Source: Chryseobacterium sp. R2A-55
Lineage (GTDB): Bacteria > Bacteroidota > Bacteroidia > Flavobacteriales > Weeksellaceae
Length of the DNA: 64,000 nucleotides
Direction: 5' to 3'
NCBI RefSeq assembly: GCF_021401085.1
Contig: NZ_JACBFP010000002.1
Coordinates: 186,001-250,000 of the forward strand
Positions 54,925 through 63,182 of the stretch are shown one piece after another (the stretch's first letter is position 1; each line of letters begins with the position of its first letter). Made by a program: the position numbers and the translations under genes. The notes under the pieces were generated by a model that did not search any database, had not been told where the DNA came from, and was given only the letters and a program-made list of their open reading frames with translations.

Positions 54925-54931
54925 GAAAAAT

Positions 54932-54981
54932 CTGTTTTAGCATTTTTTTGTGAGGTTGCAATCAGTTCAAATTTTTCCTCG
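54932..54981 (-). promoter_or_regulatory. SAM-II riboswitch upstream of metK
   Basis: The minus strand reads 5' to 3': GAGG (P1), a loop ending CTGATTGCAA, CCTC (P1 closing), an A-rich linker, then GCTAAAACAG. P1 GAGG/CCTC plus a pseudoknot between CTG of the loop and CAG of the tail, and the invariant ATTGCAA and GCTAAAA segments, are those of the SAM-II (metA motif) aptamer known from Alphaproteobacteria and Bacteroidetes. It lies between the metK promoter and start codon, the expected place for feedback by the enzyme's product. Confidence 0.85.
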
Positions 54982-54997
54982 TGATATTATTCGGGTG

Positions 54998-55028
54998 CAA
55001 ATTTATATACAAATTATTGAACCACAAA
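54998..55028 (-). promoter_or_regulatory. -33/-7 promoter of metK
   Basis: Minus-strand TTTG (55025-55028) and TAAATTTG (54998-55005) with a 19-bp spacer. The start site predicted about 7 nt downstream falls immediately before the riboswitch. Confidence 0.78.
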
Positions 55029-55047
55029 ATAATGCATGCAATAAAAA

Positions 55048-56001
55048 TTACTGTGGTTTTACAGCCACGTATTCTTCCGGATTTTTTGAAAAATTCAGTT
55101 TGAGTTTCATGGAATTAGAAACAAAGGCGATCAGCTCATCCAGGATTTTCTGCTTATAAGTTGGTTTGTAATAAATGACAGAGATTTCACGGTACGGAAA
55201 CGGTGCGCGGAATCTTTTCACTTTGTGTTTTTGCTCGTCGGAGAGCTGGTTCACAGCGAGTTCAGGCAAAATACTGATGCCGCCCAATTTGTCAACCATC
55301 TGAATCAAAGTCGAAATATTTGATGCGAGATATTCCAGATTTTTAGGCTTCATGGAATTTTCTTTTAACTCGCAGATGTTTTCAAACTGAGTTCTGAGGC
55401 AATTTCCTTCTTCCAGCAACCAAACCTTTTGCACGTCAATTTCTTCCGGAACCACAAACGTGTCGTCTTTTCCTTTTGATGCATTTTCACTAGAATACAA
55501 CATCAATTCTTCGTTGAAAAGAAAATCCTGATAAAATTCGTTTGCCGCAGTGTACGGTGTTGAGATGATTCCAGCGTCAAGTTCTCCGGATTTCAGCGCC
55601 TTGATAATGTTATCTGTGGTCATTTCCTTTACATTGAATTCAATTTTCGAATGTTCCTTCAGAAAATCAAATATTTCGGTAGGTAAAATGAAACCGGCAA
55701 CAGTGGGAATGATTCCAAGGTTCAATTTTCCAGCCAGGATGTTATTCAGCAAATTGGCTTTGCTTTTCAGCTCATTTATGGCATCGATTACTTTTTTGGC
55801 TTCAGCGACGATTTGGGTTCCCACATCCGTAGTTCTGATCGGATGAGTGGTGCGGTCAAAAATCTTCACTTCTAATTCATCCTCAAACTTTTGAATCATT
55901 GCACTCAATGTAGGTTGCGTGATGAAACACGCTTGAGCCGCATTACCAAAGTGTTTGTATTTATCAACTGCGATCAGGTATTCCAATTGCTGAATATTCA
56001 T
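55048..56001 (-). CDS. oxyR: LysR-type peroxide regulator OxyR
   Basis: A 317-residue LysR regulator from the ATG at 56001 (MNIQQLEYLIAVDKYKHFG). The N-terminal winged helix has AAQACFITQPTLSAMIQKFEDELEVKIFDR. The sensor domain contains EEGNCLRTQFENICEL: two cysteines nine positions apart, as Cys199 and Cys208 of Escherichia coli OxyR, which form the peroxide-sensing disulfide. It is divergent from the catalase gene, its expected target. TACCTTTG at 56022-56029 is its -7 box. Confidence 0.93.
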   Translation of the reverse strand: MNIQQLEYLIAVDKYKHFGNAAQACFITQPTLSAMIQKFEDELEVKIFDRTTHPIRTTDVGTQIVAEAKKVIDAINELKSKANLLNNILAGKLNLGIIPTVAGFILPTEIFDFLKEHSKIEFNVKEMTTDNIIKALKSGELDAGIISTPYTAANEFYQDFLFNEELMLYSSENASKGKDDTFVVPEEIDVQKVWLLEEGNCLRTQFENICELKENSMKPKNLEYLASNISTLIQMVDKLGGISILPELAVNQLSDEQKHKVKRFRAPFPYREISVIYYKPTYKQKILDELIAFVSNSMKLKLNFSKNPEEYVAVKPQ

Positions 56002-56021
56002 TTCATTAATTTTGTCTATGA

Positions 56022-56029
56022 CAAAGGTA
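56022..56029 (-). promoter_or_regulatory. -7 promoter box of oxyR
   Basis: Minus-strand TACCTTTG, 20 nt before the chosen start; lies next to the katA -33, so OxyR bound between could control both. Confidence 0.7.
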
Positions 56030-56036
56030 ACTACTA

Positions 56037-56070
56037 TTTGTGGGATTTCCATTATTTTTAAATAAATTTG
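56037..56070 (+). promoter_or_regulatory. -33/-7 promoter of katA
   Basis: TTTG (56037-56040) and TAAATTTG (56063-56070), spacer 22 bp; the ATG is at 56091. Confidence 0.7.
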
Positions 56071-56090
56071 GAGTTCGTAAATTGATCATC

Positions 56091-57581
56091 ATGGAAGGTA
56101 AAAAACTCACCACTTCGGCCGGAAATCCCTACAGAAATCATCAGGATTCACAAACGGTTGGTATGCGTGGTCCGGTTCTGTTGCAGGATTTTGTGCTGCA
56201 AGAAAATCTGGCGCATTTTGTTCGTGAAAGAATTCCGGAAAGAATTGTCCATGCAAAAGGAACAGGAGCTTACGGGAAATTCACGGTGACCCACGATATT
56301 TCAAAATATACCAAAGCAAAGGTTTTTTCAAATATTGGAAACTCCTGCAAAATATTTATCCGCTTCTCCACAGTGGGTGGTGAAAAGGGTAGTGCCGACA
56401 CTGAAAGAGATCCAAGAGGATTTGCCATAAAATTCTACACCGAAGACGGGAACTGGGATTTGGTCGGAAATAATACGCCCGTGTTTTTCATCAAAGACGC
56501 TAAAAAATTTCCGGATTTTATCCATACCCAAAAACGTCTGCCTAAAACCAACTTGAAAAGTGCCACTGCGATGTGGGATTTTTGGGGACTCAATCCAGAA
56601 TCGCTGCATCAGGTTTTAATTCTGATGTCGGATCGCGGAACTCCTTTTGGTTACCGGTTTATGCATGGTTTCGGTTCGCACACCTTTTCGATGATAAATG
56701 CTGAAAATGAACGTGTTTGGGTGAAATTCCACCTCAAATCTAAACAGGGAATCAAAAATTTTACCCATGAAGAAGCCATCAGGATGAAAGGTGAAAACCC
56801 GGATTTTGGTCAGCAAGATTTAGTGGATGCGATTGAGAAAGGTGATTTTCCAAAGTGGACCATGTATATCCAGGTCATGACCGAGGAACAAGCCCAGGAA
56901 TTCCGCTGGAATCCATTTGATGTGACGAAAGTCTGGTTCCATGACGAATTTCCTTTAATTGAAGTGGGTGAATTGGAATTGAATGAAATTCCGGTGAATT
57001 ATTTCGCACATGTGGAACAGGCCACTTTTTCGCCTTCGAATTTGGTGAACGGAATCAGTTTTTCTCCCGATAAAATGCTTCAGGGGAGATTATTTTCCTA
57101 TCCAGATGCGCATCGCTACAGAGTGGGCGTGAACTCCCATTTGTTGGAAGTGAACCGTTGTCCTTATCAAACCTATAACTATCAAAGAGATGGTTTCATG
57201 GCGGATTCGTCGAATTATCAGGATGCTCCGAATTATTTTCCGAACAGTTTTGACGGAATCAAACCGGATGAATCATATCAGGATTTTGAATATGATTTAG
57301 ACAGTGCCCGAGTTGCAAATTTCAACAGAAATGAAAATGACGATGACCATTTCACCCAACCCGGATTGCTTTACACCAAAGCGATGAACCAGGAAGAACG
57401 CGAACATTTGGTCCATAATATCGTGCAGTCCATGCAAGGAATTTCCGGCCCGAAAAGAGACGAAATCATCAATCGTCAGTTGTGTCACTTTTTCCGCGCA
57501 AATATTGAGCTGGGAATGAAAATCGCCATGCAGCTGCAAGTGAATATTGACGCAAATATGATTAACCACGCGAAATCTTAA
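56091..57581 (+). CDS. katA: Haem catalase (small-subunit, clade 3)
   Basis: A 496-residue catalase that splits hydrogen peroxide. Distal His in RIVHAKGTGAYGKF, the NADPH/haem region RDPRGFAIKFYTEDGNWDLVGNNTPVFFI with the distal Asn, and the proximal haem Tyr in RLFSYPDAHRYRVG. No signal peptide, so cytoplasmic. The ATG at 56091 (MEGKKLTTSAGNPY) is used; an earlier in-frame start at 56040 would include the promoter. Divergent from oxyR. Confidence 0.97.
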   Translation: MEGKKLTTSAGNPYRNHQDSQTVGMRGPVLLQDFVLQENLAHFVRERIPERIVHAKGTGAYGKFTVTHDISKYTKAKVFSNIGNSCKIFIRFSTVGGEKGSADTERDPRGFAIKFYTEDGNWDLVGNNTPVFFIKDAKKFPDFIHTQKRLPKTNLKSATAMWDFWGLNPESLHQVLILMSDRGTPFGYRFMHGFGSHTFSMINAENERVWVKFHLKSKQGIKNFTHEEAIRMKGENPDFGQQDLVDAIEKGDFPKWTMYIQVMTEEQAQEFRWNPFDVTKVWFHDEFPLIEVGELELNEIPVNYFAHVEQATFSPSNLVNGISFSPDKMLQGRLFSYPDAHRYRVGVNSHLLEVNRCPYQTYNYQRDGFMADSSNYQDAPNYFPNSFDGIKPDESYQDFEYDLDSARVANFNRNENDDDHFTQPGLLYTKAMNQEEREHLVHNIVQSMQGISGPKRDEIINRQLCHFFRANIELGMKIAMQLQVNIDANMINHAKS

Positions 57582-57754
57582 AGCATGATTTCGGGCAGCA
57601 AATCGACACGATCACCATTCCTATCATAATTCGCAGCAACAATTTGCCGGATGGCGGAAAAAATTTGCTCATAAGGACAAAAAGATTGTGGGTGCGACCG
57701 AATTTTTTTTTACAAATTTGGTTTATCTTTTCACCATGATATAGATTTTATCCC

Positions 57755-57762
57755 TATTTTTG
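57755..57762 (+). promoter_or_regulatory. -7 promoter box of the histone-H1-like gene
   Basis: TATTTTTG, 29 nt before the ATG at 57792. Confidence 0.6.
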
Positions 57763-57791
57763 GGGCTTAACAAAAAATAAGTTAATTACAC

Positions 57792-57965
57792 ATGAAAGAA
57801 CTAATCGAAAAAATCAGTGCAGAATTTGAAAATTTCAAAACTGAAGCAGATGCTCAAGCAGAAAAAGGAAACAAAGCTGCGGGAACAAGAGCAAGAAAAT
57901 CTACTTTGGCTTTGGAGAAGATGCTCAAAGAATTCAGAAAAACTTCGCTGGAAGCTACTAAGTAA
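57792..57965 (+). CDS. Histone H1-like (Hc1) nucleoid protein
   Basis: A 57-residue gene from ATG 57792 to TAA 57965. The peptide starts MKELIEKISAEFENFKTEA and has GNKAAGTRARKSTLALEKML, the pattern of the small Hc1/histone-H1-like proteins found across Bacteroidetes; it is predicted as two helices with a basic face. These proteins are thought to bind DNA, though in Bacteroidetes this is little tested. It has its own -7 box and a terminator. Confidence 0.85.
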   Translation: MKELIEKISAEFENFKTEADAQAEKGNKAAGTRARKSTLALEKMLKEFRKTSLEATK

Positions 57966-57970
57966 TCAAC

Positions 57971-58003
57971 AAACCCTCCCGAAATTTCGAGAGGGTTTTA
58001 TTT
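57971..58003 (+). terminator. Intrinsic terminator after the histone-like gene
   Basis: AAACCCTC (57971-57978) with GAGGGTTT (57991-57998) and an inner CGAAATTTCG palindrome, then a T-rich run. Confidence 0.88.
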
Positions 58004-58121
58004 TGTGAGCGAGTAGAACAAGGAGAATGGAGAATTGACCTGCAATCGCTTTGCTAAAGTAACTTCGCAAGGAGCAATACTCCAGATAATCCCTGATTTC
58101 TTTTTCAGATTCAAATTTTGG

Positions 58122-59387
58122 TTAAATCATATCAAATCTTGCGTATTCCGCAATTTTCTCAGGAATTCTAATTCCATTTTCAGTTTGGTTGTTTTCCAAA
58201 AGAGCTGCCATAATTCTTGGCAAAGCCATTGCGGAACCGTTCAAAGTATGAACCAACTGCGTTTTTCCTTCGCCTTTAAATCTGCATTTCAACCGGTTTG
58301 CCTGGAACGTCTCGAAATTGGAAACGGATGAAACTTCCAGCCATTTTTCCTGAGCCGCACTCCAAACCTCGAAATCATATGTCATGGCAGAAGTGAACCC
58401 CATATCGCCGCCACACAGTCTCAAAATTCTAAACGGCAATTCCAGATCGGTTAAAATTCCTTTCACGTGCTCCACCATTTCTTCCAAAGCAGCGTAAGAA
58501 TTTTCTGGCTTTTCAATCCGCACGATCTCCACTTTTTCAAATTGGTGGAGTCGGTTCAGGCCACGAACATGTGCACCGTAACTTCCAGCCTCTCTTCTGT
58601 AACATTGTGAGAAGGCAGTATTCTTAATGGGTAAATCTTTTTCTTCCAACAGAACATCGCGGTAAATATTGGTCACCGGAACTTCCGCCGTTGGAATTAA
58701 GTACAAATTGTCTTCATTTACAAAATACATTTGTCCCTCTTTATCAGGGAGTTGACCTGTTCCGTATCCGGATGCTTCGTTCACCACATGCGGCGGATTC
58801 ACTTCCAGATAACCTGCATCAGTATTGGTGTCCAAGAAAAATTGAACCAGCGCTCTCTGCAAACGCGCTCCTTTTCCCAAATAAACAGGAAATCCTGCAC
58901 CGGCGATTTTCACACCGAGTTCAAAATCAATCAAATTGTATTTTTTCGCCAGTTCCCAATGTGGAATTGCGCCTTCTCCTAAACCTTGCACATCATGGGA
59001 TTGGTAAACGATTTCGTTGTCGTCTGCTGAAGTTCCTGCAACTACTTTTTCGTTTGGAATATTGGGAATCTGATAGAGAATTTCCTGAAGCTTATTTTCG
59101 GAATCCCGCAATTTTTGTTGAAGAATTTGCGAATTTTCTTTGTATTCTGCGGTTTTTGCTTTGGCAGATTCAGCTTCGTCCTTGTTTCCTTGTTTCATCA
59201 GCATCCCGATTTCTTTCGAGATTTTATTCATTTCCGCCAAATTTTGGTCGAGTTCGAACTGGAGTTTTTTTCTCTCGTCATCTTCCGAAATGGCTTGGTC
59301 AACCAAATCCAGCTGTTTGAAATTCCTTTTATTTAAACCTTGGATAACACGTTCTTTGTTATCGCGCAAAAAATTAACCTGTAACAT
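58122..59387 (-). CDS. serS: Seryl-tRNA synthetase
   Basis: A 421-residue class II synthetase from the ATG at 59387 (MLQVNFLRDNKERVIQGL). An N-terminal antiparallel coiled coil (about 30-100) contacts the long arm of tRNA-Ser. Motif 2 is seen as NTAFSQCYRREAGSYGAHVRGLNRLHQFEKVE and motif 3 as NGSAMALPRIMAALLENNQ. Normal length. A -7 box lies at 59447-59454. Confidence 0.97.
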   Translation of the reverse strand: MLQVNFLRDNKERVIQGLNKRNFKQLDLVDQAISEDDERKKLQFELDQNLAEMNKISKEIGMLMKQGNKDEAESAKAKTAEYKENSQILQQKLRDSENKLQEILYQIPNIPNEKVVAGTSADDNEIVYQSHDVQGLGEGAIPHWELAKKYNLIDFELGVKIAGAGFPVYLGKGARLQRALVQFFLDTNTDAGYLEVNPPHVVNEASGYGTGQLPDKEGQMYFVNEDNLYLIPTAEVPVTNIYRDVLLEEKDLPIKNTAFSQCYRREAGSYGAHVRGLNRLHQFEKVEIVRIEKPENSYAALEEMVEHVKGILTDLELPFRILRLCGGDMGFTSAMTYDFEVWSAAQEKWLEVSSVSNFETFQANRLKCRFKGEGKTQLVHTLNGSAMALPRIMAALLENNQTENGIRIPEKIAEYARFDMI

Positions 59388-59446
59388 CTTAATGGGTAAT
59401 AAGTAATGAGTGATGAGCAACAAAATATTGCACAAGCAATGAATTG

Positions 59447-59454
59447 CAAATTTA
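59447..59454 (-). promoter_or_regulatory. -7 promoter box of serS
   Basis: Minus-strand TAAATTTG, 59 nt before the serS start; it lies directly after the stop of the upstream lipoprotein gene. Confidence 0.6.
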
Positions 59455-59458
59455 ACGA

Positions 59459-59953
59459 TTATTTGGTGATTTTCACGATGTTTGGCTGCCCATCAACTTT
59501 TGTGAATTTCAGGATGCCATTGTACCAAATTTTTGAAACCTGAAACAATGCCGGAGAAAATGAATAGTTGATGGTCATGGTGTCATTGGAAATCCGGTTG
59601 GTATCATTCACTTTTTTAGTGAGAATCAATGCGATTTTAGACTGATAAGTTTTGTTGTTTCCGCTGGAATCAATAAGTTTTCTTTTTGCACCCGCCACAT
59701 ATTCAATGTAACTGATGGTGTCCGCATCTTTTTTTGGATTAAAGGAAACCGGTGCATTGTCGGTAATTCCGTACACGTCGTTCATTCTGATATTGATATA
59801 TGAGCCGGGAATTTTCGCGTTTAGCATATCTTGGTTGGCAGAATCTATATAAAGATTGATCATCTGGTCAATTTGCTGACTTCCAGATTCCTCATTTCTG
59901 CAGGAGAGAAATGCCAAAAAAACAACCAGTAAAACAGCAATCAGATTTTTCAT
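59459..59953 (-). CDS. Lipoprotein of unknown function
   Basis: A 164-residue lipoprotein from the ATG at 59953 (MKNLIAVLLVVFLAFLSC). The long open frame upstream of it belongs to the flippase gene in another frame. The mature part has a helical stretch (QIDQMINLYIDSANQDMLNA) then strands with YINIRMNDVYGI and an end KVDGQPNIVKITK. No family recognised. Its -7 box (59959-59966) ends 5 nt before the start codon. Confidence 0.75.
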   Translation of the reverse strand: MKNLIAVLLVVFLAFLSCRNEESGSQQIDQMINLYIDSANQDMLNAKIPGSYINIRMNDVYGITDNAPVSFNPKKDADTISYIEYVAGAKRKLIDSSGNNKTYQSKIALILTKKVNDTNRISNDTMTINYSFSPALFQVSKIWYNGILKFTKVDGQPNIVKITK

Positions 59954-59958
59954 TAAGG

Positions 59959-59966
59959 CAAAGATA
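59959..59966 (-). promoter_or_regulatory. -7 promoter box of the 59459-59953 lipoprotein
   Basis: Minus-strand TATCTTTG, just after the flippase stop and 5 nt before the ATG, suggesting a leaderless transcript. Confidence 0.65.
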
Positions 59967-59967
59967 A

Positions 59968-61221
59968 TTATTTTCTCAGATGGATACTTTTTAGCAAAAG
60001 TGAAATTTCGCCTTTGGACAAGATAAAGTCCCGCATCTTGAAGTCTGTAATCTGGTAAAATTTCCAAAAAAGCAAAGCAGATGAAGCGCAGTAGGAAACC
60101 GTGGTCACGATGCATGCTCCGGCAATTCCCCACCTTGGAATCAGCAACCATGAACCGACAATCGTGAATAATACACCAATGATCGATTTCACATTTAAAA
60201 TCCGAAGTTTATTGATGCCGGCGAAATAATATCCCACGATATTGCTCGCGGCGATCGCCAAAATCCCGGGAGATAAAAGGAGGATCACCTCTTTGCTCTG
60301 CCCGAAATCTTTTCCAAAAATCATTACATAGATTTCTGCGGGTATCAAGAGTAACATGAGAATGAAAAAAAATGACACCAAAGTGCTTATTTTCAGTGAA
60401 ATCTTGGTTTTGATAATGGCTGCAAGGGGATCGGTGGTGTTGACCACATCTGAATACAGAACAACGGATAAACTTCTGCTCACCATCCAAATTGCTTCAG
60501 AAAGTGCAACGCCGATCGAGTAAATTCCCACGCTGGACAAACCTTTGAAAAACTCGATGAAATAAAATGAAAGCCGGTAATTCAGGAACTGCAGAAATGA
60601 ACTGACCTGTATTTTCCAGCCATAATCGAATAATTTTTTGCTGAGGTCTCTTGAAAATGAAATATTTGAGAACTCGCAGTGTTTCAAAATCTGAAAAGTA
60701 CTTACCGCAAACAAAACCAGCAGGCACAGAATCTGGCTCACAAAATACGTTTGAACTTCAGCCTTATCAAAGAGATAAACCAATCCCAGAATAAAAAGAA
60801 TTTGCAATCCCTGCAGCAAAATCGTGTAAATATTAAAGTTTTTGAGGTGCTGCCTTCCCACGTAAAGATTGATGTTTGCAGAAAGCAAAGAAGTGAGAAC
60901 CGATAGAATGATCAAATAGGATAAAAATTCTTGCTCATGGACAAAACTGATGAGAAACGGAACCGAAATTCCCGATAAAATCGCCCAAAGATAGGCGTAA
61001 AGCAAAATCTGTTCGGTCTTAAATTTTGAAGCGAAATAAGTGACACTCGCTCCCACGAAAATATTTCCCACAAAACCAACCAGCGCCAAATCCGCAATCA
61101 CAATGGAGATGATGCCTTTGCCTGAACTTCCCCAATAATTGGTGGTGAAAATAACCAGACCCAAATTTAAGATCAGGATCAAAAATCTGGAAACGAAAGT
61201 CTGTAGAGCAGTTTGTTTCAT
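59968..61221 (-). CDS. Polysaccharide flippase (Wzx/MATE-like)
   Basis: A 417-residue membrane protein with about twelve helices. NYWGSSGKGIISIVIADLALVGFVGNIFVGASVTYF at the N-terminus and GYYFAGINKLRILNVKSIIGVLFTIVGSWLLIPRWGIAGACIVTTVSYCASS near the C-terminus are typical for Wzx/RfbX-type lipid-linked sugar exporters. It starts 1 nt after the glycosyltransferase stop, so the two form one operon for a surface glycan. Confidence 0.88.
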   Translation of the reverse strand: MKQTALQTFVSRFLILILNLGLVIFTTNYWGSSGKGIISIVIADLALVGFVGNIFVGASVTYFASKFKTEQILLYAYLWAILSGISVPFLISFVHEQEFLSYLIILSVLTSLLSANINLYVGRQHLKNFNIYTILLQGLQILFILGLVYLFDKAEVQTYFVSQILCLLVLFAVSTFQILKHCEFSNISFSRDLSKKLFDYGWKIQVSSFLQFLNYRLSFYFIEFFKGLSSVGIYSIGVALSEAIWMVSRSLSVVLYSDVVNTTDPLAAIIKTKISLKISTLVSFFFILMLLLIPAEIYVMIFGKDFGQSKEVILLLSPGILAIAASNIVGYYFAGINKLRILNVKSIIGVLFTIVGSWLLIPRWGIAGACIVTTVSYCASSALLFWKFYQITDFKMRDFILSKGEISLLLKSIHLRK

Positions 61222-61222
61222 C

Positions 61223-62353
61223 TTATTTTAAGGCTAAATGCACGAAATCCACAAAATTTTTGCTGATGAGTTTCCAGTTGTATTTTTTTTCGAAAAGTTT
61301 TCGGGCGTTTTCTGCGTGTTTTTGGTACAAGCCTGGATTCTCAACGTATTTCAAAATTAAGTTTGCAATCAGGTCTGAATTTTTCGGGTTGACCAAATAT
61401 CCGAATTGATCCACCTCCACATCGTTTCTGGTCGCCTTCAAATCGGTGTAAATCACCGGTTTTCCTGAACCGGCGTAATAATAAATCTTGATCGGGCTGC
61501 AATGGTGGTTTTCAAAATTCACTGCCCTTAAATCAAAGCAAACATCAGCATCGGAATAGTTTTCAGTAAAGGTCTCGAAGGAAGTGGATTTCTTGATTTC
61601 CAGATTTTTGAACTGATATATTTTTAATAAATTCTCGAAATAAATTTGGTCTCTTTCTTTTCGAGTTCCTCCAATCAATAAAACCGAAACATTCAAATCT
61701 GGCTTTTTATCTTTGAGTTTTTCGATCACCGAAAAGAAATTCCCGATTCCTTTTTCCTCGGAAAATTGTCCGGTATAGCAAAGCTTGATTCTGTCGGGAT
61801 TTAAGGGTTTAATGTTTTGATAAACATATTTATCATCCGGAAAATAGGGTAAAAAGAGCTTTTTCTTAAACGGAAAAAAATAAGCCAGCGGAAATTGTTT
61901 GGTTTTTTCGCCAAAAATAAAATGAGTGCTCAGAAATCCAGCATACAGCTGAATCAAAAAAAACTTCACTGCATGAATGATGTTTAAAGGGAATTTAAAA
62001 TCAGCGACCATCCGCATGGAAGGATACCATTCGGTGATGTCATAAATAATGCCGGCTTTTTTTCCTTTCGAATATTTTTTTGCTGCGATGATTGCTAATG
62101 GTTCCGAGCCAATGAGACAATCCGGTTGAAACGAATTGATGACTTTTTGAAAAACCTCGATTTTTTTTCCCGAAGATTGATCTAAAACAGAATAGGATTC
62201 AATTTCAATCCCATCTATAATGCCTTGAAAATCAGCACAAAGACTGCATATCTTTACCTCATTTCCCTGTTCCATAAGTTCTTTCGCCTGATGATGGAAA
62301 ATCCGGTCATCATCATATCGGTGGGAAGTAGTAAGGAAAAGGATTTTGGACAT
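61223..62353 (-). CDS. Glycosyltransferase (GT-B fold, family 4-like)
   Basis: A 376-residue protein. The N-terminal lobe starts KILFLTTSHRYDDDRIFHHQAKEL; the C-terminal lobe has LCYTGQFSEEKGIGNFFSVIEKL, and the EX7E-like donor site appears as SPIKIYYYAGSGKPVIYTDLKA. It would transfer a sugar onto a lipid-linked glycan exported by the flippase next to it. The donor sugar cannot be told from sequence. Confidence 0.88.
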   Translation of the reverse strand: MSKILFLTTSHRYDDDRIFHHQAKELMEQGNEVKICSLCADFQGIIDGIEIESYSVLDQSSGKKIEVFQKVINSFQPDCLIGSEPLAIIAAKKYSKGKKAGIIYDITEWYPSMRMVADFKFPLNIIHAVKFFLIQLYAGFLSTHFIFGEKTKQFPLAYFFPFKKKLFLPYFPDDKYVYQNIKPLNPDRIKLCYTGQFSEEKGIGNFFSVIEKLKDKKPDLNVSVLLIGGTRKERDQIYFENLLKIYQFKNLEIKKSTSFETFTENYSDADVCFDLRAVNFENHHCSPIKIYYYAGSGKPVIYTDLKATRNDVEVDQFGYLVNPKNSDLIANLILKYVENPGLYQKHAENARKLFEKKYNWKLISKNFVDFVHLALK

Positions 62354-62369
62354 GGTGTTGATTGCTTTA

Positions 62370-62400
62370 CAAAAATAACCTTTTAATTTCCATCAACAAA
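62370..62400 (-). promoter_or_regulatory. -33/-7 promoter of the glycosyltransferase-flippase operon
   Basis: Minus-strand TTTG (62397-62400) and TATTTTTG (62370-62377), 19-bp spacer; start codon 16 nt on. It abuts the terminator of the gene upstream. Confidence 0.7.
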
Positions 62401-62435
62401 AAACCCTTTCAACTTTTGGTTCGTTGAAAAGGTTT
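62397..62435 (-). terminator. Intrinsic terminator after the 62454-62945 gene
   Basis: AAACC-C-TTTCAAC (62401-62413) with GTTGAAA-A-GGTTT (62423-62435), one mismatch, then a T-run on the minus strand. Confidence 0.8.
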
Positions 62436-62453
62436 CAAATATTTTCAGCATAT

Positions 62454-62945
62454 TTAATCCACGTAAATTCCCGCCCAGCTTCTGTTCAAAGGAAGCAGGA
62501 AATCGCTTAAAAATGCGACATAGGTATTCTTGGAAAAATCAAAAACCTGGATTTCTTTTGAAATAGTGCCTTCTTTCAGTCCTTTTTTGAAATCCTGCAA
62601 TTTCATGGTTTTAATTTCGCCGTTTTCCACAAAACACGCCTTCATTCTGTCAAAAAGACCCAATTCAAATTCCTGGTCGATTTGTTTCATAAATCTGCCC
62701 AAAGTATCGATGGAACATCCGGAAGCTTCTTCTTTTTCCTCATCCACGCAGATAATGATGAACTGATTTTTCTCTATTTTAAATGACGAAGACAGCGCTT
62801 TGTCATGTGCAGCCCAATCCGCCAGGAAATCGTATAATTTCTCAGAGATCACTTTGGCTTCCTTGGTGGTGAATGGTCTGGATGCGGGAAAAATGATCAC
62901 GCGGTAATCGTTGGTTTCTATGATGGTGGATGTTTCTATTTTCAT
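62454..62945 (-). CDS. Conserved Bacteroidetes protein of unknown function
   Basis: A 163-residue soluble protein from the ATG at 62945 (MKIETSTIIETNDYRVIIFPASRPF); an earlier ATG at 62966 overlaps the -7 box. Blocks FLADWAAHDKALSSSFKIEKNQFIIICVDE and ASGCSIDTLGRFMKQIDQEF are strongly conserved-looking. Databases often call this family an ABC transporter ATPase, yet no Walker A or B motif or ABC signature is present, so that label is unsupported. Confidence 0.75.
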   Translation of the reverse strand: MKIETSTIIETNDYRVIIFPASRPFTTKEAKVISEKLYDFLADWAAHDKALSSSFKIEKNQFIIICVDEEKEEASGCSIDTLGRFMKQIDQEFELGLFDRMKACFVENGEIKTMKLQDFKKGLKEGTISKEIQVFDFSKNTYVAFLSDFLLPLNRSWAGIYVD

Positions 62946-62963
62946 TTTATCTATTTTAGGGGA

Positions 62964-62971
62964 CAAATTTA
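62964..62971 (-). promoter_or_regulatory. -7 promoter box of the 62454-62945 gene
   Basis: Minus-strand TAAATTTG, 18 nt before the chosen ATG. Confidence 0.65.
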
Positions 62972-63109
62972 GGCAATTTTTTCAGTTACAATTTTTCAGG
63001 ATTTAGCTGGTTGCTTATAAAAGGAACCGTGAATAATAGCATATTCCGTAAAATGATAAGTCGGAAAATGGAAATCCTGTCATTGTTTTTTCATCTCCCT
63101 CACCCGTTC

Positions 63110-63149
63110 AAATAAAAAACAGAACTGAATCTCGGTGAAAATTCAGTTC
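63110..63149 (-). terminator. Intrinsic terminator after the CCG-domain gene
   Basis: A perfect 9-bp stem GAACTGAAT (63122-63130) with ATTCAGTTC (63141-63149); a T-rich run follows on the minus strand. Confidence 0.82.
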
Positions 63150-63182
63150 ATTTTTCTTAAATGGGTATTTCTTGAGGTTCGT

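Noticed and set aside
58691-59320. 209-codon plus-strand frame in serS
   Set aside because: Antisense to seryl-tRNA synthetase motif 2 and the coiled coil; a shadow.
62454-62945. ABC transporter ATPase label for this protein
   Set aside because: No Walker A, Walker B or ABC signature motif is present in the 163 residues.
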